A stretch of 13,351 nt of DNA from an uncultured Eubacteriales bacterium. GTDB lineage: Bacteria; Bacillota; Clostridia; Oscillospirales; Oscillospiraceae. The DNA lies in the NCBI GenBank assembly GCA_900556935.1, contig USQL01000061.1, positions 1 through 13,351 of the forward strand. Direction: 5' to 3'. The position numbers were made by a program, and so were the translations under genes. The notes beneath the pieces were generated by a model. That model saw nothing but the letters and a program-made list of their open reading frames with translations. It had not been told where the DNA came from and ran no database searches. Of the stretch, positions 5,888 to 12,647 are shown piece by piece (position 1 is the stretch's first letter; each line of letters opens with the position of its first letter).

Positions 5888-7572
5888 AAAAAGCATTGTC
5901 CATTTTGCTGGCAGTTCTCATGGTTCTTTCCATGACGGCTTGCGCCGGAAATTCCGGAACCGCAACCACAGCGGCCCCGGCACAGGAAACCACGGCCCCG
6001 GCTACGGAGGCAGCCACAGAGCCGACCTCCGTTTACGGAATTGACCGGCTGACCATCGGAACCACCGCATCCATCGAAACCGCCGTCTTCGGCGAATACA
6101 ATTTTGATATGCTGGCCAGCGGCGTTTCCGAGCTGCCCCTGGTGTATCAGGATACCAAGGGCGAGTATCATCCGCTGCTGGCCGCTTACTCCACGGAGGA
6201 TTCCGCTACCTGGACCTACACCATCCAAGACGGTATGACCTGGTCCGACGGGGAGCCTGTGACCGCCGAGGATATTCTGTTTACCCTGGAATATGAGGAT
6301 GCGGGCGGCAGTGCCAATTTTACTTCGCAAACCGATGCGGACGGCAAAACCACCAAGGCAAAGTACACCGGCTATGCCCTGTCCGATGACAAGCAGAGCA
6401 TCTGTCTGACGCTGGCCAGCGCCAATGTCCGGGAACTGAGCAACATGACCTCCTTCCGGGTCATGCCCAAGCACATCTATGAGGGCAAGGATGCCGTCAC
6501 CGGGGAGGAAGGACGCATTACCTGCGGCCCCTATGTGCTGGAAGCCTTTCACAAGGAAGCCGGAACACTTCGCTTTGTTGTGAATGAATATTACCCCCAG
6601 AAGCCCAATGTAGAGGAGATCGTTTACCAGCTGTTCAACAACGAGGACACCATGTATCTGGCACTCCAGCAGGGCGACATTGATATGGTTTGGGCATACT
6701 CCACCGGTGTGTCCGGGACCTACCAGGATGTGCTTGCTTCCGATGAAAATGTATCCCTTGTCAATGTAGCTGCCGCAAACGCCCCCGCAGTGCTGGCCTT
6801 CAACAACGCAAAGGGCCTTTTTGCGGATGAAAACCTGCGTCAGGCTGTGTCCTATGCCCTGGATTATGAGGCGTTCAAGACCTATTTTGGCAGTGCCTAT
6901 GCCGAAATCCCCAACCGGGGCTTCGTACCGGAGACCACCGTTGGCTACAAGGAAACCGAGAAGCTGGCAACCAATACGGATAAAGCCGCGGAATACATGG
7001 CAGCCGCAGGCTACAGTGAGAAAAACGGGGACGGCTTCTATGTGAATGACAAGGGGGAGATCGCCGCCTTTACTCTGACGGTCAATGCCGCCAAGGAGGC
7101 CCATGTGGGCTATGCGGAGCTGGTAAAGACGCAGCTGGAGGCCTTCGGCATTCAGGTCAATCTGGAAACCCTGGACAAGGATGCTTACAATGCCAAGACC
7201 AGCAATAAGTTCTCCGAGAACAACATCACTATGGAAGCGGCTATTTACGGCTACACCGCCGCCGGTATGGGTATGGGCAACGGCCTTGGCTCCATCTATG
7301 TGGACGGCAATCATGCCGTGCAGGGCGGCTGCCAGGTGTTCGATGACGAATTTACCGGAATCCTGAGTGAAATGAAAGCGGCAAAGACGATTGAGGAATA
7401 CTATGCGGGTACTGCCAAGCTTCAGGACTACTACGCTGCCCATATGCCCTTGATCGCGCTGTACTGGGACAACATGATGCTGGCCTATTCCGCCAAGCTG
7501 GACAATGTGACGGTGGATGCCGTCTTCGGCCTGAACAATGTCAATAACTGGTTCAGCGTCACTCAGAAATAA
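5884..7572 (+). CDS. Lipoprotein solute-binding protein of nickel/peptide ABC importer (family 5)
   Basis: The extracellular ligand-binding subunit. Residues 1-19 form a lipoprotein signal peptide with lipobox MTAC, so Cys20 is the lipidated residue. A Thr/Ala/Glu-rich linker of about 30 residues follows. The mature domain shows the family 5 pattern: SELPLVYQDT near the start, then WTYTIQDGMTWSDGEPVTAEDILFTLEY-type sequence (about residues 112-140, described here in part), and LRQAVSYALDYEAF in the second lobe. At 562 residues it is the usual size. The start codon overlaps the preceding stop (ATGA), with GAGGAG at 5871-5876. Members bind peptides, nickel complexes or metallophores. The substrate is not decidable from sequence; metal or metal-chelate is my inference from promoter A. 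Confidence 0.92.
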   Translation: MKKALSILLAVLMVLSMTACAGNSGTATTAAPAQETTAPATEAATEPTSVYGIDRLTIGTTASIETAVFGEYNFDMLASGVSELPLVYQDTKGEYHPLLAAYSTEDSATWTYTIQDGMTWSDGEPVTAEDILFTLEYEDAGGSANFTSQTDADGKTTKAKYTGYALSDDKQSICLTLASANVRELSNMTSFRVMPKHIYEGKDAVTGEEGRITCGPYVLEAFHKEAGTLRFVVNEYYPQKPNVEEIVYQLFNNEDTMYLALQQGDIDMVWAYSTGVSGTYQDVLASDENVSLVNVAAANAPAVLAFNNAKGLFADENLRQAVSYALDYEAFKTYFGSAYAEIPNRGFVPETTVGYKETEKLATNTDKAAEYMAAAGYSEKNGDGFYVNDKGEIAAFTLTVNAAKEAHVGYAELVKTQLEAFGIQVNLETLDKDAYNAKTSNKFSENNITMEAAIYGYTAAGMGMGNGLGSIYVDGNHAVQGGCQVFDDEFTGILSEMKAAKTIEEYYAGTAKLQDYYAAHMPLIALYWDNMMLAYSAKLDNVTVDAVFGLNNVNNWFSVTQK

Positions 7573-7614
7573 AGAAGAATGAAATAAGAATGTAGAACGG
7601 CAGGAGGCACACCG

Positions 7615-8595
7615 GTGAAAAAATATACAAAGAATCTCATATTGGCACTGGTGTGCTTTCTGATCGTTCTATGCCTGAACTTTTTCCTTCCCCGGCTTTT
7701 GCCGGGGAACCCCATCGCCTATCTCACCGGCTTTTCCGAGGAGGATATGACCCCTGCCCAGGTAATCTACTACCGACAGGCCCTCCATCTGGATGAGCCG
7801 GGATTTGTGCAGTTTGGGTATTACCTTCGCTCCCTGCTGGATGGTTCACTAGGCTACTCCTATAAGAAAGAAGCAGCGGTTTCTGCCCTGATCGCCCAGC
7901 GTTTGGGCTATACCCTGCAAATTACGCTGCCCGCCGTGCTTCTCAGCACGACCATTGGACTATTTTGGGGTCTGCGCAGCGGATATAAAAAGGGAAGCGT
8001 GGGGGACCAGGTATCCACCACATTTCAAATCGTTGTCAATACCATGCCCAGCTTCCTGATTGCGCTGCTGCTGATGATTTTTCTTTGCTTCCGGAAGCGG
8101 TGGTTTCCCTATACCGGGCTGAACAGCGGGGATGTATTTCCAGGAAGTGCGGCCTATTGGAAAGACAGGGTACACCATCTGATCCTGCCTGTGCTGACCC
8201 TGGTCATTGCCGCGACCCCGTCCCGGTATCTGCTGATGCGAAATACGGCAAGCCAGATCACAGACGCAAAGTACATCCTGTACGCCAAAGAGCGGGGCTT
8301 GTCGGACGGCACGATTCTATTTGGCTATATGCTCAAGAATATCGCACAGCCCTTTATTACAATGGTGGGGATGAGCGTCAGTACCTGCATCGGCGGCTCG
8401 ATCGTCATTGAAAATATTTTCTCCATCGGCGGAATGGGCAGTCTGCTGTCCGAGGCGGTTTACACGCTGGATTATCCACTGATGCAGGGGATCCTGTTTG
8501 TAACCACCGGAATTATGACGCTGTCCATTGTGGTGACGGACATGATCTGCATTCTTATCGATCCCAGAGTACGGTTGGGAGGTGGGGCGGCATGA
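7615..8595 (+). CDS. ABC importer permease, DppB/NikB-like
   Basis: The first membrane subunit of the importer. It is 326 residues long with about six hydrophobic segments: an N-terminal anchor (about 8-27), then clusters near 105-125, 140-160, 190-210, 240-265 and 290-312. The cytoplasmic EAA loop reads YAKERGLSDGTILFGYMLKN, which contacts the ATPases. The N-terminal LLPGNPIAYLTG and LDEPGFVQFGYYLRSLLDGSLGYS blocks are typical of the DppB/OppB family. GTG at 7615 is the start, 7 nt after AGGAGG (7602-7607). The stop overlaps the next start (ATGA, 8592-8595). It follows the binding-protein gene after 42 nt without a terminator. Confidence 0.92.
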   Translation: MKKYTKNLILALVCFLIVLCLNFFLPRLLPGNPIAYLTGFSEEDMTPAQVIYYRQALHLDEPGFVQFGYYLRSLLDGSLGYSYKKEAAVSALIAQRLGYTLQITLPAVLLSTTIGLFWGLRSGYKKGSVGDQVSTTFQIVVNTMPSFLIALLLMIFLCFRKRWFPYTGLNSGDVFPGSAAYWKDRVHHLILPVLTLVIAATPSRYLLMRNTASQITDAKYILYAKERGLSDGTILFGYMLKNIAQPFITMVGMSVSTCIGGSIVIENIFSIGGMGSLLSEAVYTLDYPLMQGILFVTTGIMTLSIVVTDMICILIDPRVRLGGGAA

Positions 8596-9401
8596 AAAAG
8601 CGGCATATTCCTCTGCTTGTCGGCTGCGTGATTCTGGCTGTATTTCTTTTGGCGGCACTATTCCCGTCGCTGCTCACTTCCTATGGACAGAAAGAAATGT
8701 TCGGTCGCTGGCTTCCTCCGTCCCCGGAGCATCTTTTGGGGACCAACGCACTGGGCTATGATATTTTTGCGGAGCTGGTATACGGAACCCGTCAGACGCT
8801 GCTTGTAGGGATTTCCAGCAGCATTCTGACCATGCTTCTGGGCAGCTTTATCGGTACAGGCGCAGCGGGAAAAGGGCCGGTTGGCCACATTCTGAACGGC
8901 TGCATCAATATCTTTGCGCTGCTGCCCAAGCTGGTGACGATGATCGTCCTGGCAACCTTTTTGGGCAGCTCCAGCAGAAATCTGATTCTGCTCATTGCCG
9001 CATTCAGCTGGGTCGGCACCGCCCGGGCCATCCGTGCCAAGGTCATCCATCTGAATACACAACCCTTTGTGGAGAACTGCGTGATTCAGGGCTACAGCCG
9101 GAGCCATATCGTTCTGCGTCATATACTCCCCAATCTGTATGACGTGCTGATTTCCCGGTTTTTATTAGGGGTAAACAGCTGCATCATGATGGAGTCAACG
9201 CTGAGCTTTTTGGGTTTTGGAGATCTGTATTATCCCACCTGGGGAACCATGATGAACTTTGCCTACAAACGGGGAGCCCTTCTGCGTCGGGCGTATGGAT
9301 ATTTGCTTTCCCCGGGCATCTGCATTATGCTATTATCCCTATCCTTTTATTTTATCAGCCTGTACTTTGAAAGCCGACAGGCATCCATTCGAAATCCATA
9401 G
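8592..9401 (+). CDS. ABC importer permease, DppC/NikC-like
   Basis: The second membrane subunit, pairing with the permease at 7615. It has 269 residues and hydrophobic segments near 8-26, 73-95, 105-125, 127-145, 185-205 and 235-258. The LLGTNALGYDIFAELVYGTRQTL region (partly quoted) and the EAA loop with ENCVIQGYSRSHIVLRHILPN are diagnostic of the DppC family, as are the late ESTLSFLGFG and YPTWGTMMNFA motifs. It is translationally coupled to DppB through an ATGA overlap. The stop TAG is merged with the GGAGG ribosome site of the next gene (9401-9405), tying the TPR protein to the transporter operon. Confidence 0.92.
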   Translation: MKKRHIPLLVGCVILAVFLLAALFPSLLTSYGQKEMFGRWLPPSPEHLLGTNALGYDIFAELVYGTRQTLLVGISSSILTMLLGSFIGTGAAGKGPVGHILNGCINIFALLPKLVTMIVLATFLGSSSRNLILLIAAFSWVGTARAIRAKVIHLNTQPFVENCVIQGYSRSHIVLRHILPNLYDVLISRFLLGVNSCIMMESTLSFLGFGDLYYPTWGTMMNFAYKRGALLRRAYGYLLSPGICIMLLSLSFYFISLYFESRQASIRNP

Positions 9402-9410
9402 GAGGCTGCA

Positions 9411-10178
9411 ATGCAATATCCCTTTGATCCCATTCACGCCAATATTGAAAGTCAGGTGTTCGGGCTGCCAACAGGAATTCCTGATTCTGATGCCGTCCGT
9501 CAGGCACGGCAAGAGGTATCATCTTCGGAAGACTTTGCAGCACTCGGTCAAGCCCTTTCCCGGCAGCTTCGCTACCGGGAGGCCATCGAAGCCTATACGG
9601 CAGGACTGAACCTAGAGCCGGAGAATTTGTCCATTCTCCGGCTGCGGGCGGGACGCTATCTTACAACGCTTCAGCCAGAACTGGCAATCCGGGATTTTGA
9701 GGTGTGCCTGTCCCTGGGAGCAGAGAGGCTGGACTGCCTGTATCGCATGGGCCTTGCCCACTACTATGCCGGACGGTATTCGGAAGCGGCAGAATGCTTT
9801 GAAGCGTGCAGTCCCCTGTGTGACGATGAAATGGGTATTGCGGTGATTTACTGGCATACCCTTAGCAGCACCCGCGCAGAAAAAGACTGCTCCTTGCTGC
9901 GGAAGTATCACACCGGCATGGCGGTGGGACACCACACCGCCTATGAGATGGCCATGGGCATATGGGGAAAAGCCGAAGATCCGCAAGCCGTGCTCCACCG
10001 GCTGGAGCGGGAACCAGATGATTTAGAATACGGCATAACCATGTATGGACTATGCTGGCATCCCGATTGCAGCTCCCGGGAGTCGCTGCTGAAAAGAATC
10101 CTTCACCGAAACGGCTTCTGGCCCAGCTTCGCCTATCTGGCCGCATGGAATGATACCCATCCAAGCAACGCAAACTAG
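9411..10178 (+). CDS. TPR-repeat protein of unknown function in the ABC operon
   Basis: A 255-residue soluble protein with no signal peptide. About residues 38-140 form three tetratricopeptide-like repeats (FAALGQALSRQLRYREAIEAY, then a second centred on RAGRYLTTLQPELAIRDFE, then YRMGLAHYYAGRYSEAAECF), which make helical protein-docking surfaces. The C-terminal half is not recognised. It contains scattered His and Cys residues (HTAYEMAMG, CWHPDCSS). Translation starts at ATG 9411 after GGAGG (9401-9405), which overlaps the permease stop. Its stop overlaps the next ribosome site. Placement between an importer and a methyltransferase suggests an accessory or scaffolding role in the same pathway, but no function can be assigned. 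Confidence 0.82.
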   Translation: MQYPFDPIHANIESQVFGLPTGIPDSDAVRQARQEVSSSEDFAALGQALSRQLRYREAIEAYTAGLNLEPENLSILRLRAGRYLTTLQPELAIRDFEVCLSLGAERLDCLYRMGLAHYYAGRYSEAAECFEACSPLCDDEMGIAVIYWHTLSSTRAEKDCSLLRKYHTGMAVGHHTAYEMAMGIWGKAEDPQAVLHRLEREPDDLEYGITMYGLCWHPDCSSRESLLKRILHRNGFWPSFAYLAAWNDTHPSNAN

Positions 10179-10188
10179 GAGGGAACGA

Positions 10189-11031
10189 ATGTATACACTG
10201 GAAGAATGCGAAAAATTATGGGATGAGGCCGGAAAGCACGGCGCTGCACCGGACCGGATGGCATGGACAAGGCGCTGGTTTCCCTATTACAGTTATCTGG
10301 CCAGTACCATGAAGAATGTGCCCTATTCTCTGCCGGAACAACCAAGCTCCTTTGTGGACTTTATGCGCAGAGAGAACATTTTGCGGGATACGGATACGCT
10401 GCTGGACATCGGCGCGGGGATGGGCGGCTTTTCTCTGGAGGCTTCCCGATACTGCCGGAGCGTTGCGGCGCTGGAGCCCAATGGCGACTGCCTGGGGCTG
10501 CTGCGGCAGCGGGCAGAGCTGTGCGGCGTGGAGAACGTAACGCCCTTGGAGGGCTTCTGGGAGACGTACAGCCCGGAGGAAGCCTTTGACGTCACCTTCA
10601 GTGCCATGTGCCCTGCCATCTGCAATGTGGAGGAGCTGCAAAAAATGGAGACCATGACGAAGCGTACCTGCTGCCTGGTGGCCGTGACCCGGGGTTCCTA
10701 TGAAAAGCACCGCAAAGCCATGATGCAGGAGCTGGGCATTCGCCCCCAGGGCGGTATGACAACGGAAGCCATCCATTATATAAACGCCCTGTACCTGCTG
10801 GGCCGCCAGGTAAATATCCACTGTATAACGACCCAGGCCTCTTATCAGGTGCCGGAGAATAGAATCTTGGAGCAATACCCCATTTATTTCCAAATCTTTG
10901 GCATCCCGGAAGAGAAGTCCGTCAGATTTTTGAAGGACTATCTGAACCGCAATGCCGTGGACGGCTTCCTGGAGGATGAGGTGCTGCTGAATCAGGCTCT
11001 GATCTACTGGGCCGTTCCCGAAAAGAAATGA
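10189..11031 (+). CDS. Class I SAM-dependent methyltransferase in the ABC operon
   Basis: A 280-residue cytoplasmic enzyme. The SAM-binding motif I is LLDIGAGMGGFSLEA (L72-D73-x-G75-x-G77 pattern) and the acidic end of strand 2 is AALEPNG. FDVTFSAMCPAIC occupies the motif IV position. A C-terminal region of about 110 residues has no recognised motif. ATG at 10189 follows AGGAGGG (10177-10183); an upstream ATG at 10150 lies inside the TPR gene and lacks a ribosome site. It is last in the operon, ending before a strong terminator. Methyltransferases next to nickel/peptide-type importers occur in other anaerobes, but the substrate here is unknown. A role in making or modifying a small metal ligand is speculation. 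A nicotianamine-synthase-like activity cannot be excluded. Confidence 0.85.
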   Translation: MYTLEECEKLWDEAGKHGAAPDRMAWTRRWFPYYSYLASTMKNVPYSLPEQPSSFVDFMRRENILRDTDTLLDIGAGMGGFSLEASRYCRSVAALEPNGDCLGLLRQRAELCGVENVTPLEGFWETYSPEEAFDVTFSAMCPAICNVEELQKMETMTKRTCCLVAVTRGSYEKHRKAMMQELGIRPQGGMTTEAIHYINALYLLGRQVNIHCITTQASYQVPENRILEQYPIYFQIFGIPEEKSVRFLKDYLNRNAVDGFLEDEVLLNQALIYWAVPEKK

Positions 11032-11056
11032 CCATCGCAAGTTGTAAAGAACGAAT

Positions 11057-11091
11057 AAGCAGCCGTACTTGGGCGAGTACGGCTGCTTTTT
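11057..11091 (+). terminator. Intrinsic terminator of the ABC operon
   Basis: A perfect 13-bp stem, 57-69 with 76-88 (positions 11057-11069 and 11076-11088), containing GCAGCCGTAC, with 6-nt loop TGGGCG, followed by TTTTT (11087-11091). It lies 25 nt after the methyltransferase stop. Confidence 0.92.
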
Positions 11092-11129
11092 CATTAGGAA
11101 GGAAATAAAGGACATCTGTTACGGGTCTT

Positions 11130-11171
11130 ATTATATCGGAACGCAAGGAAAAACGGAAGCCCCCATGGGGG
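11130..11171 (-). promoter_or_regulatory. Promoter D: minus-strand promoter with G/C palindrome, facing the ABC operon end
   Basis: On the minus strand: palindrome CCCCCATGGGGG (11171-11160), one C, poor -35 TTCCGT (11158-11153), exactly 17 bases, and consensus -10 TATAAT (11135-11130). The order, spacing and one-base gap are identical to promoters A and C. Transcription would start near 11123 and run leftward into the operon terminator and then antisense to the methyltransferase gene. No convincing gene lies downstream on that strand. Confidence 0.7.
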
Positions 11172-11354
11172 ATATGATTTTTGAGAGAATGCGTGCCTTG
11201 CCGGGGGATAGATGACTGCATTTCGTGAAATGCAACAAATATTCTAAAAAGCAGGCCAAATTGCAGGGCCAATTTCCCGGCTGAGACAGAAAATTTTTGT
11301 ACATATTCCACAAATAAACCCTACCTAGGGGATATTTGCCGCGGAAAATTGCAT
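11172..11354. other. Non-coding stretch between promoters D and B, with partial operator-like sites
   Basis: No gene is supported. It holds an 8-bp palindrome, TGCATTTC-GT-GAAATGCA (11217-11234). It also has TATCCCCTAGGTAGGG on the minus strand (11334-11319), a degenerate copy of the promoter A palindrome, and CTATCCCCC half-site on the minus strand near 11211-11203. Neither partial site has a -10 at the expected distance. Confidence 0.45.
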
Positions 11355-11396
11355 CCCCCGCCGGGGGTTGCGGGAAGGAAGGTATCGTCCTATAAT
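11355..11396 (+). promoter_or_regulatory. Promoter B of the small membrane-protein operon with G/C palindrome
   Basis: Palindrome CCCCCGCCGGGGG (11355-11367, preceded by AT), -35 TTGCGG (11368-11373), exactly 17 bases, -10 TATAAT (11391-11396). The layout matches promoters A, C and D except that the single C spacer is absent and the palindrome centre is one base longer. The predicted start is near 11403. Confidence 0.8.
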
Positions 11397-11449
11397 GCCA
11401 AATATAGGAACGCGGAAATGGGTTCCGAAGATGAAAGGAGAAATGATCT

Positions 11450-11815
11450 ATGGCGTGTTTTCTGGTTCCCGCGGCGGAGGCAGTTGTTACCTCTGTGGCA
11501 ACAAAGGTTATGAAAAAGGATGAAAAGGCTTCTGAGGTAAAAATCTCCTGGGCACACAAGCTGGGCACTCTGAGCAAGATGCTGTGGGGCGGCTGCGTCC
11601 TGCTGTGCTACGAGCACCTCTGGCACGGAGAGGTGGTACCGTTCTTCCCCTTCCTGACGGCAATGAACGATCCCGCAGACACCCAGGTGATGCTGCACGA
11701 GATGGCCACTGTGGGCAGCTCCATGGCGGTATTCCTGACCGTTGTGTGGGCCGTTGGCTGTGTTGCTGCGGAGAAGATTTTAAGCCGTCCTGCTATCCAG
11801 CAGGCGCATATCTAA
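11450..11815 (+). CDS. Small membrane protein, unrecognised family, with EHxxHGE motif
   Basis: A 121-residue protein I cannot name. The N-terminus (residues 2-20) is hydrophobic or amphipathic without a normal signal peptide. Two probable membrane segments lie near 41-57 (MLWGGCVLLCYEH) and 88-107 (SMAVFLTVVWAVGCVAA). Between them is EHLWHGE (55-61), then a proline-rich loop and LHEM (82-85). The clustered His and Glu residues at the membrane interface could bind a metal; this is inference. ATG at 11450 follows AAAGGAG (11434-11440). It is the first gene behind promoter B and is followed after 19 nt by a second membrane protein. Operon membership and a CsoR-type operator suggest a role in metal transport or metal stress. 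Confidence 0.78.
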   Translation: MACFLVPAAEAVVTSVATKVMKKDEKASEVKISWAHKLGTLSKMLWGGCVLLCYEHLWHGEVVPFFPFLTAMNDPADTQVMLHEMATVGSSMAVFLTVVWAVGCVAAEKILSRPAIQQAHI

Positions 11816-11834
11816 GAGACAAGGAGGAACCGAC

Positions 11835-12149
11835 ATGACGCTTCTTACCTGCTTGTTTGCCGCAATCGCCGTTACGATTTTGTGGTACAAAGGTGTCCCC
11901 GAAAACAAGATGAAGCTCCATGTGCCCTGCTACCTGTTCTGGGGTGCTTCTCTGATGTGGTTCATCGATGCCTGCTTTGAATATGCTGAGTTGGGTGCGG
12001 AATATTTTACCCCCGCCGCGGAGGATATGCTCAATGATTTCTATTTGGGCCTGTCCGTTGTCGCACTGGGCCTGGTTATCTGGCTGGTCTATCTGGTTGT
12101 GAAAGACCCGGAGGGAAAAATCAAGGCAGTTCTTACCAAGAAAAAGTAA
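11835..12149 (+). CDS. Small three-helix membrane protein, unrecognised family
   Basis: A 104-residue protein with three predicted membrane segments, near residues 1-17, 29-52 and 72-94, and a basic C-terminal tail (KAVLTKKK). The second segment ends in WFIDACFEYAE, with acidic residues and a cysteine near the membrane surface. It starts at ATG 11835 after AAGGAGG (about 11820-11826), 19 nt after the preceding gene, so the two are co-transcribed and probably act as a pair. A hairpin at 12156-12183 follows. I do not recognise the family. Because its operon shares a promoter class with a CsoR-type metal sensor, a channel, permease subunit or sensor for metals is possible but not shown. Confidence 0.75.
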   Translation: MTLLTCLFAAIAVTILWYKGVPENKMKLHVPCYLFWGASLMWFIDACFEYAELGAEYFTPAAEDMLNDFYLGLSVVALGLVIWLVYLVVKDPEGKIKAVLTKKK

Positions 12150-12155
12150 ACTTTC

Positions 12156-12183
12156 TTTCAGCGGCTCTTCGGGGCCGCTGAAA
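12156..12183 (+). terminator. Hairpin after the membrane-protein operon, probable terminator
   Basis: TTTCAGCGGC (12156-12165) pairs perfectly with GCCGCTGAAA (12174-12183) around an 8-nt loop. The following sequence (CTGTATTTCC) is only weakly T-rich, so efficiency is uncertain. It separates the membrane-protein operon from promoter C. Confidence 0.6.
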
Positions 12184-12222
12184 CTGTATTTCCTGCAAAA
12201 TACGCTTTTTAATCAATTCTAT

Positions 12223-12264
12223 CCCCCATGGGGGCTTGTGGAAGGCAGGCATATATGATAGGAT
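12223..12264 (+). promoter_or_regulatory. Promoter C of the metal-sensor operon with G/C palindrome
   Basis: Perfect palindrome CCCCCATGGGGG (12223-12234, preceded by TAT), one C, -35 TTGTGG (12236-12241), exactly 17 bases, -10 TAGGAT (12259-12264). The palindrome is identical to that of promoter D. Since the next gene encodes a CsoR-family regulator, autoregulation through this site is the natural reading. Confidence 0.78.
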
Positions 12265-12292
12265 CTTCAAAACGGAGAGGGGAGGAAACGGC

Positions 12293-12625
12293 ATGGCAGA
12301 ATATACGGAACAGCATGACCACGCGTATTGTCACGCCCACGGTATTGCCCACACCCATGGCCATGTCCACGAGAACCAGAAGGCTGTTCTGAACCGGCTG
12401 TCCCGAGCCTTAGGCCATCTGGAAAAGGTAAAACGGATGGTGGAGGAAGGGCAGGATTGCTCGCAGGTATTGGTTCAGCTGGCGGCGGTCCGTTCCGCAC
12501 TGGACAGCACAGGAAAGGTCATTCTCAAGGATCATCTGCGCCATTGTATCGTGGATGCAGTGGCTGCGGGGGATGTGGATGCCGTTGATACCCTTTGTGA
12601 AGCTGTTGATAAATTCATGAAATGA
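12293..12625 (+). CDS. CsoR/RcnR-family metal-sensing transcriptional regulator with His-rich N-terminus
   Basis: A 110-residue all-helical DNA-binding metal sensor (DUF156 family). The fold runs from about residue 28, with RLSRALGHLEKVKRMVEEG on helix 1 and DCSQVLVQLAAVRSAL on helix 2. The three family metal ligands of the Cys-His-Cys type are present: C56, H81 and C85 (in DHLRHC). CsoR copper sensors use this triad; RcnR nickel/cobalt sensors use Cys-His-His plus N-terminal histidine. The first 26 residues carry eight histidines and a cysteine, an extension that could add nickel, cobalt, copper or zinc binding. ATG at 12293 follows GGGGAGG (12279-12285); an earlier in-frame start at 12236 lies within the promoter and is rejected. 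It is first in an operon behind promoter C. The metal is unresolved. Confidence 0.9.
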   Translation: MAEYTEQHDHAYCHAHGIAHTHGHVHENQKAVLNRLSRALGHLEKVKRMVEEGQDCSQVLVQLAAVRSALDSTGKVILKDHLRHCIVDAVAAGDVDAVDTLCEAVDKFMK

Positions 12626-12647
12626 TTTTTTGATCGGAGGATGCGTA

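Noticed and set aside
5839..7443. Long minus-strand open frame (534 codons) antisense to the binding-protein gene
   Set aside because: Shadow of the plus-strand lipoprotein gene; glycine-rich low-complexity translation, no ribosome site.
7690..7707. Perfect hairpin CCCCGGC/GCCGGGG in the first permease gene
   Set aside because: It lies within coding sequence with no T-run and lacks the A/T flank and -10 spacing of the regulon palindromes; probably a codon-driven coincidence.
10216..11115. Minus-strand frame (299 codons) starting 8 nt downstream of promoter D's predicted start
   Set aside because: Tempting because of the promoter, but there is no ribosome site, it crosses the terminator hairpin and is antisense to the methyltransferase with no recognisable motif.
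12236..12292. N-terminal extension of the CsoR-like gene
   Set aside because: The extra codons lie over the -35/-10 of promoter C, and GGGGAGG directly precedes ATG 12293.
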